Below, piece by piece: positions 8,801 through 15,868 of a stretch of 33,545 nucleotides of DNA. Source of the DNA: Cyanobacteria bacterium SBLK (lineage in GTDB: Bacteria; Cyanobacteriota; Cyanobacteriia; Cyanobacteriales; Spirulinaceae); NCBI GenBank assembly GCA_017746715.1, contig JAGHZQ010000062.1, forward strand, positions 1 through 33,545, read 5' to 3'. Under the pieces are notes generated by a model, which did not search any database, was not told the DNA's origin, and saw nothing but the letters and a program-made list of their open reading frames with translations. A program made the translations under genes and the position numbers. How positions within the stretch are numbered: the stretch's first letter is position 1; each line of letters begins with the position of its first letter.

Positions 8801-11349
8801 CGATCCATTGCCTCCCAATCCCCTAAAACAAATGTTGCTTCGGCGAGGAATTCATGAAATTCTAAAGCGATCGCATGCGCTCGTTGCCAAGCATTTGCTC
8901 CTAATAATTCCCAGCCAATTTTTGCGTATTGGCGAACGGCTTCATAAGCTGTTCCCAATCTCGCTTTACGACAAGCCAAGAGATTGAGTTTTGCGAGTTT
9001 GTCTCGCTCGTTTTGCTCGGTTATGAAAGCAATACCGAAATTCAATTGACCGACAATTTCAAAGATGCGTTCTTCTCTAACTTCCTGCGATATCTTTTGC
9101 AGGAGCAATTGTCCAATGCGGTAATGAAGAGATGCTTTTCGATTTTCCGGTATGAGGCTATAAGCAGCTTGTTGCACGCGATCGTGTAAAAATCGATAGC
9201 TGAGATAATTTGTATTGTTGAATTTTCTGAAAATGCGATCGCCGAGGGTGATATCGGTCTCGATTTCTTCGCGATCGATATAAAACTTATAGATTTCGCT
9301 TTGCGGTAAAATCAACCCGGCTTGTAGTGCATTCCATAAGAGATTGGCTGTCTTCGTTTCCGATTCTTCGGCAACGATCGCGATCGTCTCTAGAGCGAAT
9401 GGGTTGCCAATACAGGCGGCTAGTTTGAGTATTTTTTGCACGATTGGAGGTAATTTTCTTAATTTCCGCGCAATCAATTCAACAACATCCGAAGTTAAGG
9501 AAAGATCGCTAATTTGAACGATATCGCACTCCCAATAACCCCGCTCGTAATTGAAAGTTAGATAATTCTCTTCGTATAAAGTGCCAAGAAACTGCGTCGT
9601 AAAAAAAGGATTGCCTTGAGTTTTGCGATCGATCGCTTCGGCAAGAGGACGCGATCGCTCTATCGAACAATGTAAAGTATCGGCAACAAATCGATTCAAA
9701 TCTGTAAAATCTAAAGGTTTTAGCGCGATTGTATTGACTGTTTTACCTGCTTTTTTTAATTCCTCGACAGCCAGCATAAAAGGATGAACGGGCGAAACTT
9801 CGTTATCTCGATAAGCCCCTAATAAAAGTAGAGAATTTTGACCGTCCAGCAACAGTTTAATCAGTTGCAAGGATGCCGAATCCACCCATTGCAGATCGTC
9901 CAAAAATAAGACGAGGGGATGTTGGGGAGAGGCAAAGATTTCAATAAATGCGTGAAATAAGAAATTAAAACGATTTTGTCTTTCCGTTCCCGATAATTCC
10001 GGTATGGGAGGCTGTCGGCCGATAATTTCCTCGAGTTCTGGGATTGCCTCAATTAAAACCCGGCCATTTTCTCCTACAGCCTGCAAAATTCGCTCTTTCC
10101 ATCGAGCCAGTCGCGCATCGGATTCGGACAAAAGTTGGAATATTAAATCCCGAAAGGCTTGCAAAAATGCCGAGAAGGGAATATTGCGATTGAATTGGTC
10201 GTATTTTCCTTTGATAAAGTAACCGCGTTGACGAGTGATGGGTTTGTGAACTTCGTTGAGAACAGCAGTTTTACCCATTCCCGAAAACCCTGCCACCAAA
10301 ATCATTTCCGCTTCCCCTTCGGACTGAGCGAAGTCGAAGTCCGATCCCGACGCTCCCGATGCCTCTCCCGCTCCCCCACCCGAAACTCGTTCAAAAGCAG
10401 CCAGCAGTGTTGCGACTTCAGTTTCCCGACCGTAAAGTCTTTCCGGGATGAGAAAGCGATCGCAAAGATCCCGCGTCCCCAGTTCAAAAGCGGCAATTTC
10501 CCCCCCTGCTTGCCACCGCTGCCAGCATTGCTCTAAATCGTACTTTAAACCCAGAGCGCTCTGATAGCGATCTTCGGCATTCTTCGCCATTAACTTGAGA
10601 ATAATATTCGCGATCGCCTCGGGGTGTTTATTTCCCTCCGTATCGGGAAAAATGAGGGGAGATAAAGGAGTTTGAGCGATATGGCAGTGAACCAACTCCA
10701 TCGGGTCGCTGCTGCTAAAGGGTAAAATCCCCGTCAAGAGTTCGTAGAGGGTGACTCCCAAAGAATAAAAATCGGTGCGGTAGTCAATCCCTCGATTCAT
10801 TCGTCCCGTTTGTTCTGGAGAGATATAAGCAAGAGTTCCTTCGAGAATATTAGGATTGGCAAGTTGTTGCCGTTCCTTCGGTAACAAACTGGAAATACTG
10901 AAATCAATGAGTTTGACTTGCCGCGTTTCGGGATGGATGAGAATATTGCTGGGCTTGATATCTTTGTGAACGATTCTCTGCCGGCCGAGATAGTGCAAGA
11001 TATCGGCGATTTGCACGGCAAGAACCAGCAAATCCCCAGGATTTGGCATGCTTTGCCGCCAATAGTCCGATAGGGCGATCGCGCCTTCATCGGGCATGAT
11101 GAGAGCATAACCATTACCATAGCGTTCCAAGGCTAAAGGATGCACGATCCCCAGATGTTGGAGATGGCGAGCGATCGCGTATTGGTTGCGGAATTGGACG
11201 AGTTCATTGAAATGGGGATGGGGATTGCGGAGAATTTTGATAATGACGGGGTGGCGATCGCGAATGCGAATAGCACGATAAACAAGGGTGCGAATTCCAG
11301 AATAAATCGAGGCAGTCTCTTGATAACCCGCCAAGTTAAGAGCTGTCAT
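5851..11349 (-). CDS. Giant Ser/Thr kinase-AAA ATPase-GAF-histidine kinase hybrid
   Basis: This 1832-residue soluble protein belongs to the cyanobacterial multidomain signalling kinases that combine both kinase types. Residues about 10-275 are an Hanks-type kinase with VIIKIL (ATP lysine), IVHKDIKPSN near 125 and DFS in place of DFG. An AAA_16/STAND-like ATPase follows with P-loop GFSGMGKT near 353-360 and a Walker B strand LVLFLDD near 480. A long helical TPR-like region spans about 700-1330. A GAF domain lies near 1380-1540, then a coiled coil near 1545-1585. A HisKA module has AGIAHEINNP (phospho-His1587), and the HATPase has DNGSGM and GTGLGLSI. No receiver domain or membrane segment is seen, so a separate response regulator is expected. 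The DFG-to-DFS and HRD-to-HKD changes leave the catalytic Asp in place; the Ser/Thr kinase may be active. The signal is unknown. Confidence 0.9.
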   Translation of the reverse strand: MTALNLAGYQETASIYSGIRTLVYRAIRIRDRHPVIIKILRNPHPHFNELVQFRNQYAIARHLQHLGIVHPLALERYGNGYALIMPDEGAIALSDYWRQSMPNPGDLLVLAVQIADILHYLGRQRIVHKDIKPSNILIHPETRQVKLIDFSISSLLPKERQQLANPNILEGTLAYISPEQTGRMNRGIDYRTDFYSLGVTLYELLTGILPFSSSDPMELVHCHIAQTPLSPLIFPDTEGNKHPEAIANIILKLMAKNAEDRYQSALGLKYDLEQCWQRWQAGGEIAAFELGTRDLCDRFLIPERLYGRETEVATLLAAFERVSGGGAGEASGASGSDFDFAQSEGEAEMILVAGFSGMGKTAVLNEVHKPITRQRGYFIKGKYDQFNRNIPFSAFLQAFRDLIFQLLSESDARLARWKERILQAVGENGRVLIEAIPELEEIIGRQPPIPELSGTERQNRFNFLFHAFIEIFASPQHPLVLFLDDLQWVDSASLQLIKLLLDGQNSLLLLGAYRDNEVSPVHPFMLAVEELKKAGKTVNTIALKPLDFTDLNRFVADTLHCSIERSRPLAEAIDRKTQGNPFFTTQFLGTLYEENYLTFNYERGYWECDIVQISDLSLTSDVVELIARKLRKLPPIVQKILKLAACIGNPFALETIAIVAEESETKTANLLWNALQAGLILPQSEIYKFYIDREEIETDITLGDRIFRKFNNTNYLSYRFLHDRVQQAAYSLIPENRKASLHYRIGQLLLQKISQEVREERIFEIVGQLNFGIAFITEQNERDKLAKLNLLACRKARLGTAYEAVRQYAKIGWELLGANAWQRAHAIALEFHEFLAEATFVLGDWEAMDRWLDTVLNCGKTLLEKIKVYIIKIQALTAQKKFLEAIACGREVLHQLNITLPEPVTPTILEQEIAEIQNLIGDRDFEELLHLPEMVDPEILAIMNIVARMIPVCYFTSSPLFPLLGILQVKLSLQYGNGPISSTGYADYGIFLLNFKKEIATSNKFGQLAYQLASLARDKNIPSVTFVPVGLFLHHHQYHLRETLPIFQVGMQAALEVGKFEYVGHHSQGFCVNAYWCGQPLGELKTQIQTYRERLIELKLSVSDQYCAIIWETIVLLSGNPDKHALTIEVDSDRDPRIVELLQSHNATRIFYFYLHRATLRFLCGRIALAKKDIIVAKQYVVGGVASICEAGFYFYDSLIALATFSELETDREIVLKQVAENQEFLQLWARYAPMNYLHKWQLIEAEKYRVLGNKLEALEMYDRAISGAKDTNYLQEEGLANELAAKFYLAWDKQKLVVPYLQEAYYCYARWGAKVKTDELEKKYAKILTRIFQQFPKTPYQETMLGTITTTNSILDLASAVKTSQTLSQEIEFDALLAKFMKIILENAGADRGILILERSGVWEVGAQCVRDDFYLAKALLEETDLVPQSIVNTVKRTRDTLAIDNVAQDITFVKDSYFRQHSPKSLCCSPILIPSASSEENRGKLIGLLYLENSLTTATFSRERLEILNLLCAQAAISLENARLYGHLEDYNQNLEVQVTQRTRELQDKNQSLQQTLKELQQTQMQLIQAEKMSGLGQMVAGIAHEINNPINFIAGNIGHAREYFRDLLALIDLYEQNVPHMRIEEKMEEMNLEFLRGDLENLFKSIKTGSDRIHQIILGLRNFSRLDESDKKQVDIHEGLENTLLILQHRLSSREKHPAIAIVKSYGQLPLIYCHASQLNQVFLNILTNAIDVLQACSDRETPEICITTEMQDPDTARIAIIDNGSGMEENIRDRVFDPFFTTKPVGQGTGLGLSISYQIITEQHGGTLTCHSELGQGTVFAIAIPVGK
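10311..10343. repeat. Dispersed cyanobacterial repeat inside the kinase gene
   Basis: This stretch holds the imperfect palindrome CGGACT (10320-10325) and AGTCCG (10338-10343) around GAGCGAAGTCGA, a form of the CTTCGACT...GCTCAGT repeat scattered through many cyanobacterial genomes. It stays in frame and encodes SDFDFAQSEGE, about residues 336-346, in the linker just before the AAA P-loop. A related sequence lies at 22228-22250, after fabG. The residues look like an inserted loop rather than part of the ATPase fold. Confidence 0.45.
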
Positions 11350-11604
11350 TATGCAGTATGGAGAAGGAGCAGTAGTCTAGATCTCTCCTATTTTGGCTTA
11401 AATGTTGCGGGTCTTGCCACTCCCAGTTTTTTTCGTTTTCTTTGGGGATTAACAGGCTTGCGGCATAAAACCGGACCAACAACGACGATTCCACCCCTGA
11501 CGGTCAATTTTTCAGTTGGGACGGGCAGAGATCGCGCTTATTGTTCAAAAATGAGCGATCTTAGCGGTAAAATATCCCTAATTTTTCTGTCTCGCGTTAA
11601 TTCC

Positions 11605-12336
11605 ATGACCTACAACCTGAGAATTGCCGACCTGCCCGAAAGCGAACGCCCGAGGGAAAGATTGTTGGCGATCGGGGCAAAAAACCTCTCAACCGCCGAA
11701 CTCATTGCTATTCTTCTGGGGACGGGTCAGGGACATGGAAAATTATCGGCTGTCGGTCTGGGACACCATATCTTGCAAACGCTGGGACAACATCAACGCG
11801 ATCCTCTCGATATCATGCGAGAAGTGTCCCCACAAGAACTTATGGATATTGAGGGAGTCGGGCCTGCCAAAGCCACCTCGATTTTAGCGGCGATCGAACT
11901 GGGAAAACGCGCCTTTCAACTGCGACCCGCTCCCAAAGCACTGATTGACTCGCCTCAAGTTGCAGTTGATGCCCTCAGTCACGATCTCATGTGGCAATTG
12001 CAAGAGCGTTTTGCCGTTCTTTTAATGGATACAAAAAATTGCCTATTGGGAACGCAACTGATCAGTATCGGTACTGCCACTGAAACGATCGCCAATCCCC
12101 CGGATATATTTCGCGAGGTCATTCGCCAAGGATCTACCCGCTTTATTGTCGCTCACAATCATCCCTCGGGTTCCGTAGACCCTTCAGGGGAAGATATTCG
12201 CTTGACCGAACAACTGTTACAAGCAGGACGGCTTTTAAACTTACCCTTATTGGATCACTTAATTTTAGGAAATGGAGAATTTAGCAGCTTGCGAAAGCAA
12301 ACCGATCTCTGGAATCGCTATCCTCAAGGAGATTGA
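11605..12336 (+). CDS. radC: RadC-family JAB-fold protein
   Basis: The protein of 243 residues starts most plausibly at the ATG at 11605 (MTYNLRIADLPESERPRERL), which matches the usual RadC N-terminus; the open frame extends further upstream only as non-conserved sequence overlapping the kinase gene. An N-terminal helix-hairpin-helix region (LMDIEGVGPAKATSILAAIELG, split by the hairpin glycine) is followed by the JAB/MPN metal site HNHPSGSVDPSGED. RadC proteins were named for DNA repair, but that role is doubtful; the JAB domain is metalloprotease-like and the true activity is unresolved. The gene is divergent from the kinase gene with about 255 bp between them. Confidence 0.93.
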   Translation: MTYNLRIADLPESERPRERLLAIGAKNLSTAELIAILLGTGQGHGKLSAVGLGHHILQTLGQHQRDPLDIMREVSPQELMDIEGVGPAKATSILAAIELGKRAFQLRPAPKALIDSPQVAVDALSHDLMWQLQERFAVLLMDTKNCLLGTQLISIGTATETIANPPDIFREVIRQGSTRFIVAHNHPSGSVDPSGEDIRLTEQLLQAGRLLNLPLLDHLILGNGEFSSLRKQTDLWNRYPQGD

Positions 12337-12487
12337 ATGCCATGCGATCGCTCGCTGCGATAAGAATGGTTTCCGAATTCTGTTAATTTTTCTCTCAGAT
12401 TTAATACATTAATCGAGAAATATGTCAACCTAAAAGTAGAAAAAGTTCGTTTTGAGACTCTCTATCCCAAAATTATTGGAGGAGATT

Positions 12488-13033
12488 ATGACCGTTCGAG
12501 AATTGAAGCAAGAAACGCTAGAAAATGCGATCGCCGATTTTCAAATTGACGATAAAGGATTCCAGAAAATTTTAGTCGCGATCGATCGCGAATCGACCCC
12601 CCCGGAAGTGTTAGAAAAAGCCGTTTCTCTAGCCGGGCAGTTTAACGGACATTTAATGCTCTTTCACTGTCTGCACGACCTTCTCCCCAACAACTCTAAC
12701 GTTTTAGCGGCAGGGAGCATGGGCATTTACGGCGGCAGCTATTCGGCCGAAATGCTCGAACAATCGCAAAAATTGGCACGACAAGAAAAAGATCGGGTTT
12801 TGACATGGTTGCAATCGTGGTGTCAAAAACTAACGGATATGGGCATTGCAACGGAATTCGATTACAAGCAAGGAGATGCAGGCCAAACGATCTGCACCTT
12901 AGCCGAAAGTTGGGGGGCCGATACCATTGTCATCGGTCGTCGCGGGCGATCGGGATTGTCGGAAATGCTCCTTGGCAGCGTCAGCAACTATGTTTTGCAT
13001 CATGCACCTTGTGCGGTTATGGTAGTGCAATAA
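12488..13033 (+). CDS. Universal stress protein (UspA family)
   Basis: The start at 12488 is chosen because GGAGGAG (12478-12484) lies at good ribosome-binding distance; an upstream TTG in the same frame has no such signal. The 181-residue protein has a UspA domain from about residue 25: KILVAIDRE at the first strand, and near the end GRRGRSGLSEMLLGSVS followed by HHAPCAVMVV. This is the G-x2-G-x9-G-S ATP-binding pattern, so it is probably an ATP-binding Usp. The insertion LAAGSMGIYGGSYS before the third helix is common in cyanobacterial members. It ends 22 bases before the protease gene and may be co-transcribed with it. Confidence 0.92.
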   Translation: MTVRELKQETLENAIADFQIDDKGFQKILVAIDRESTPPEVLEKAVSLAGQFNGHLMLFHCLHDLLPNNSNVLAAGSMGIYGGSYSAEMLEQSQKLARQEKDRVLTWLQSWCQKLTDMGIATEFDYKQGDAGQTICTLAESWGADTIVIGRRGRSGLSEMLLGSVSNYVLHHAPCAVMVVQ

Positions 13034-13055
13034 ACCGACGCGGGCAGGGCAAGCA

Positions 13056-13859
13056 ATGAGGAATTGGGGACGCTTTTTGAGTTTGGGAATTGTCTTGCAT
13101 TTCGTCTTATTTTTCCTTCTGGGAAACTTTAATTTTCCTTTCTCTGCTCATTCTGCAGATTATTCTGCGGACTTTCCCGAACCGAGAGCGCATCCCCTCC
13201 CCTCACAATTAGCACGATGGCAGAATTCTAACGGTGACTATTTCGATCGCATCGAACCCACGCCATTAGGATATTTAGTCTGGTCGGATTTTCCCGTGAA
13301 AGTCTATCTCGAACCCGAGGGGGAGGGGGATGAAAAGGCGACCCGGAAATGGACGCAGGCAGTACGGGAAGCGATCTCGGCATGGAATGCTTATCTCCCC
13401 TTACAAGAAGTTGCCGAAAAAGAGAATGCCGATATTATTTGGCTGCGATCGCGACCGCCCATACGAGCAAGGATTGACCGGGAAAATCGTCAACTCATTA
13501 TCCCTCGTGCCAGAACTGCCGAGGCCAAATACGAGATTTATCTGCAAAAGAGCGATCCCCCGATTCTCGCCCATCGGTTTCGGATATTCTTGGGTTCTCA
13601 CCAAAGCGAGAGGCACACTTTAGGAACGGCAAGGCACGAATTGGGTCACGCCCTTGGAATTTGGGGTCACAGTCCCCTAGAAACCGATGTACTCTACGAA
13701 GCACAAACGGGAAATCCGCCACCGATTTCCTCGCGAGATCTCAATACACTCAAAAAGATTTATCAACAACCGACTCAGTTGGGCTGGCAGATTGAGAGAA
13801 ATCCCCATCAAGAGGTGCATCTCAATGTTTTGCCAGATCCACTAAAATTCTCCCGGTAA
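13056..13859 (+). CDS. Secreted metzincin-like (matrixin) zinc protease
   Basis: This 267-residue protein starts with a probable signal peptide or membrane anchor (hydrophobic residues about 8-24, then FSAHSA). Near the C-terminus it carries HELGHALGIWGHS, the long metzincin zinc motif HExxHxxGxxGH with His194, Glu195, His198 and His205, followed by a possible Met-turn region DVLY. The motif and the short conserved core place it with matrixin-like peptidases, probably acting in the periplasm or outside the cell. The typical methionine of the Met-turn appears to be replaced by leucine, which is unusual but not necessarily inactivating. Its last 38 bases overlap the convergent reductase gene. 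Confidence 0.8.
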   Translation: MRNWGRFLSLGIVLHFVLFFLLGNFNFPFSAHSADYSADFPEPRAHPLPSQLARWQNSNGDYFDRIEPTPLGYLVWSDFPVKVYLEPEGEGDEKATRKWTQAVREAISAWNAYLPLQEVAEKENADIIWLRSRPPIRARIDRENRQLIIPRARTAEAKYEIYLQKSDPPILAHRFRIFLGSHQSERHTLGTARHELGHALGIWGHSPLETDVLYEAQTGNPPPISSRDLNTLKKIYQQPTQLGWQIERNPHQEVHLNVLPDPLKFSR

Positions 13860-14820
13860 TTTGTCCTTGTAAAATCTTTTCAATGGACTCGGGCAACTGA
13901 GAAAGTCCGATCGCCGTCACCATGGTTCTTAAGTCATCCGGTTTCCACTCCGAAGCCAATTTTTCCCACATCGATAGGCGCAAAGCGAGGGGACATTGTA
14001 CCGAATCGATGCCGATCAAATTGATGCCCCGTAAAATAAAAGGATAAACCGTCGTTGTCAAGCGATCGCCGGCAACTAATCCGCAAGCCGTCACGACACC
14101 GCCATATTGTAAAGATCGGGCGATCGTGCCTAAAATATTTCCTCCCACCGTATCGATCGCTCCCGCCCAACGCCCTTTTAATAAGGCTTTTTTCGTCGTA
14201 TCGTCCAGTTCTTGTCGGTCGATTGTTTCCCTTGCACCAATAGTTTTTAAAAACTCGTCGCGATCGCTTTTTCCCGTGGCAGCCACGACAGAATAGCCCA
14301 ATTTTGCGAGAATGGCAACACTTAAACTGCCGACTCCTCCCGTTGCCCCAGTGACGAGAATATCCCCCGCATTCGGCTGAATTCTAGCTTGTAGGGCATC
14401 GACAGAAAGGGCTGCAGTCAAGCCAGCCGTCCCCAAGATCGCGGCTTCTTCTAAAGTTAACCCCTCGGGCAGGGGCACGATCCAATCGACGGGGACGCAA
14501 ATATATTCGGACAATCCCCCCCAAGTATTCATTCCCAAATCGAATCCCGTCACCAAAACTGGCGTATCTTTAGCGATGCGATCGCTCTTACTTTTAACCG
14601 CAATTCCCATCGCATCAATACCTGGGATATGAGGAAAGTTTCGCGTTACCCCTCGATTTCCTTTTGCCGAGAGGGCATCTTTATAATTCAATGAAGAATA
14701 ATGCACGCGAATCAAAACATCATTATCGGGAAGGCGATCGAATTCTTGTTCGACAACACGGCCAATAAATCGATCGTCCTCAGATTGCGTAACGAGAAAA
14801 CCCCTAAATTGATTATTCAT
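13822..14820 (-). CDS. YhdH/AcuI-type NADPH-dependent oxidoreductase
   Basis: The 332-residue protein is a zinc-independent medium-chain dehydrogenase/reductase of the YhdH/YhfP/AcuI group. It has the N-terminal quinone-reductase fold with VHYSSLNYKDALSAKGN and FPHIPGIDAMG, and a Rossmann domain with VTGATGGVGSLSVAILAKLGY. Family members reduce acryloyl-CoA (AcuI) or quinone-like and enone substrates; the exact substrate cannot be read from sequence. Length is normal. The start codon at 14820 directly abuts a heptamer repeat that also contains the stop of the upstream glycosyltransferase gene, so the two genes are separated by 9 bases and probably transcribed together. Confidence 0.9.
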   Translation of the reverse strand: MNNQFRGFLVTQSEDDRFIGRVVEQEFDRLPDNDVLIRVHYSSLNYKDALSAKGNRGVTRNFPHIPGIDAMGIAVKSKSDRIAKDTPVLVTGFDLGMNTWGGLSEYICVPVDWIVPLPEGLTLEEAAILGTAGLTAALSVDALQARIQPNAGDILVTGATGGVGSLSVAILAKLGYSVVAATGKSDRDEFLKTIGARETIDRQELDDTTKKALLKGRWAGAIDTVGGNILGTIARSLQYGGVVTACGLVAGDRLTTTVYPFILRGINLIGIDSVQCPLALRLSMWEKLASEWKPDDLRTMVTAIGLSQLPESIEKILQGQITGRILVDLAKH

Positions 14821-14850
14821 TCTTAATTCTTAATTCTTAATTCTTAATTC
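14821..14850. repeat. Heptanucleotide tandem repeat (STRR-like), unit TCTTAAT
   Basis: Four perfect copies of TCTTAAT (14821-14848) plus two bases of a fifth lie between the reductase start and the glycosyltransferase end. The repeat encodes the last residues of the glycosyltransferase (ELRIKN and stop). Such short tandemly repeated heptamers are a known feature of filamentous cyanobacterial genomes. Confidence 0.8.
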
Positions 14851-15771
14851 CCGATAGGCAGAATAAACCCCTCGAACGTTATACCAGTTGAGGAAGATAC
14901 GAGCAACTTCTAAAGCCAACTGCGGTTTACCGCGATCGATCAGCCATTGTAAAAAAGGAGCCAATGTTTTTTCATTAAGCAATCCTCCTAGAGAAAGAAT
15001 TCCCCACAAAAGACGATGAATCCATGTCATTTGGATCATCATCCGCACGTCCCAAGTCGGATGTTTTTGATAGAATAGCACCCCCATGCGTCCCCGTTGA
15101 ATTTCTTTATCAATAAGATTGGGAATTTGTTTTAGACTAAAGGGAGGATGCCAGTGATAGCCTACTGCTTTCGGACATTTGAGAAGTTTTAAATTGAATT
15201 TTTTGAGGCGCACGCCCAACTCTAAATCTTCCCAACCGTAGAGTTGAAAGCGAGTGTCAAATAATCCGGCTTGTAACAGCCACTTTTTAGCGATCGCCAC
15301 GTTTCCCGTAGCAAAATAAGCGGCAGAAAAGTCGGTGATTTTATAGGGTTCTGACGTTGGATTTTCAAAATTACAGGTATTAATGACCCAACCGTAAGTA
15401 AAAACGCGATCGCTCTTTGTTTCTTTTTGGCCTTGACATAAGCGATCGCAATGTGCCTGTAAAAAATTCTCCGTGACGACCAAATCGCTATCAATAAAAA
15501 TAATTGTATCTCCTCGAGCGCATTCTACTCCTAAATTGCGAGCGGCGGCGGGTCCTTGATGGTCTTGAGAGTGCGTAACAGCATGAGGAAATTCGTGTTT
15601 TTGCGTTGCCAACCAATCCAAAGTCCCATCCGTCGAACCATCATCGACAACAACAATCTCATAATTTTCAACAATAGTATTTAATGCAAATTTCTGAGAC
15701 TCTAATGCTTTTAAACATTTCTCTAAAATTGGCTTGCGGTTGTAGGTTGGAATAACAACACTGAAAAACAT
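14830..15771 (-). CDS. Family 2 glycosyltransferase
   Basis: The 313-residue protein has a GT-A fold: SVVIPTYNR at the N-terminus, VVDDGSTDGT near residue 40, AARNLGVECARG near 75, then the metal-binding FIDSD. The motif YGWEDLELGVRLKK near 195 is that of the GT2 C-terminal (galactosyltransferase-like) extension, where the acidic pair contributes the catalytic base. No membrane segment is present, so it is probably cytosolic or peripheral and builds cell-surface glycans. The donor sugar and acceptor cannot be told. Both ends are bounded by tandem heptamer DNA, and its own last six codons come from that repeat, so the C-terminus probably varies between strains. Confidence 0.9.
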   Translation of the reverse strand: MFFSVVIPTYNRKPILEKCLKALESQKFALNTIVENYEIVVVDDGSTDGTLDWLATQKHEFPHAVTHSQDHQGPAAARNLGVECARGDTIIFIDSDLVVTENFLQAHCDRLCQGQKETKSDRVFTYGWVINTCNFENPTSEPYKITDFSAAYFATGNVAIAKKWLLQAGLFDTRFQLYGWEDLELGVRLKKFNLKLLKCPKAVGYHWHPPFSLKQIPNLIDKEIQRGRMGVLFYQKHPTWDVRMMIQMTWIHRLLWGILSLGGLLNEKTLAPFLQWLIDRGKPQLALEVARIFLNWYNVRGVYSAYRELRIKN

Positions 15772-15819
15772 AGTTTGTTGTTTGTTTGTTGGTTGTTGTT
15801 TGTTAGTTGTTGGTTATAA

Positions 15820-15868
15820 CTATCCACTATCCACTATCCACTATCCACTATCCACTCTTCACTCTTCA
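15820..15868. repeat. Heptanucleotide tandem repeat (STRR-like), units CTATCCA and CTCTTCA
   Basis: Five perfect copies of CTATCCA (15820-15854) pass into two copies of CTCTTCA (15855-15868). The last copy includes the stop codon of the cyclase gene (15866-15868). Left of it, 15774-15815 is a low-complexity stretch rich in GTTGTTTGTT. Together these fill the whole gap between the cyclase and glycosyltransferase genes. Confidence 0.85.

Noticed and set aside
11140..11604. Long 5' extension of the radC open frame
   Set aside because: It runs antisense through the kinase gene, and the RadC family N-terminus clearly begins at 11605.
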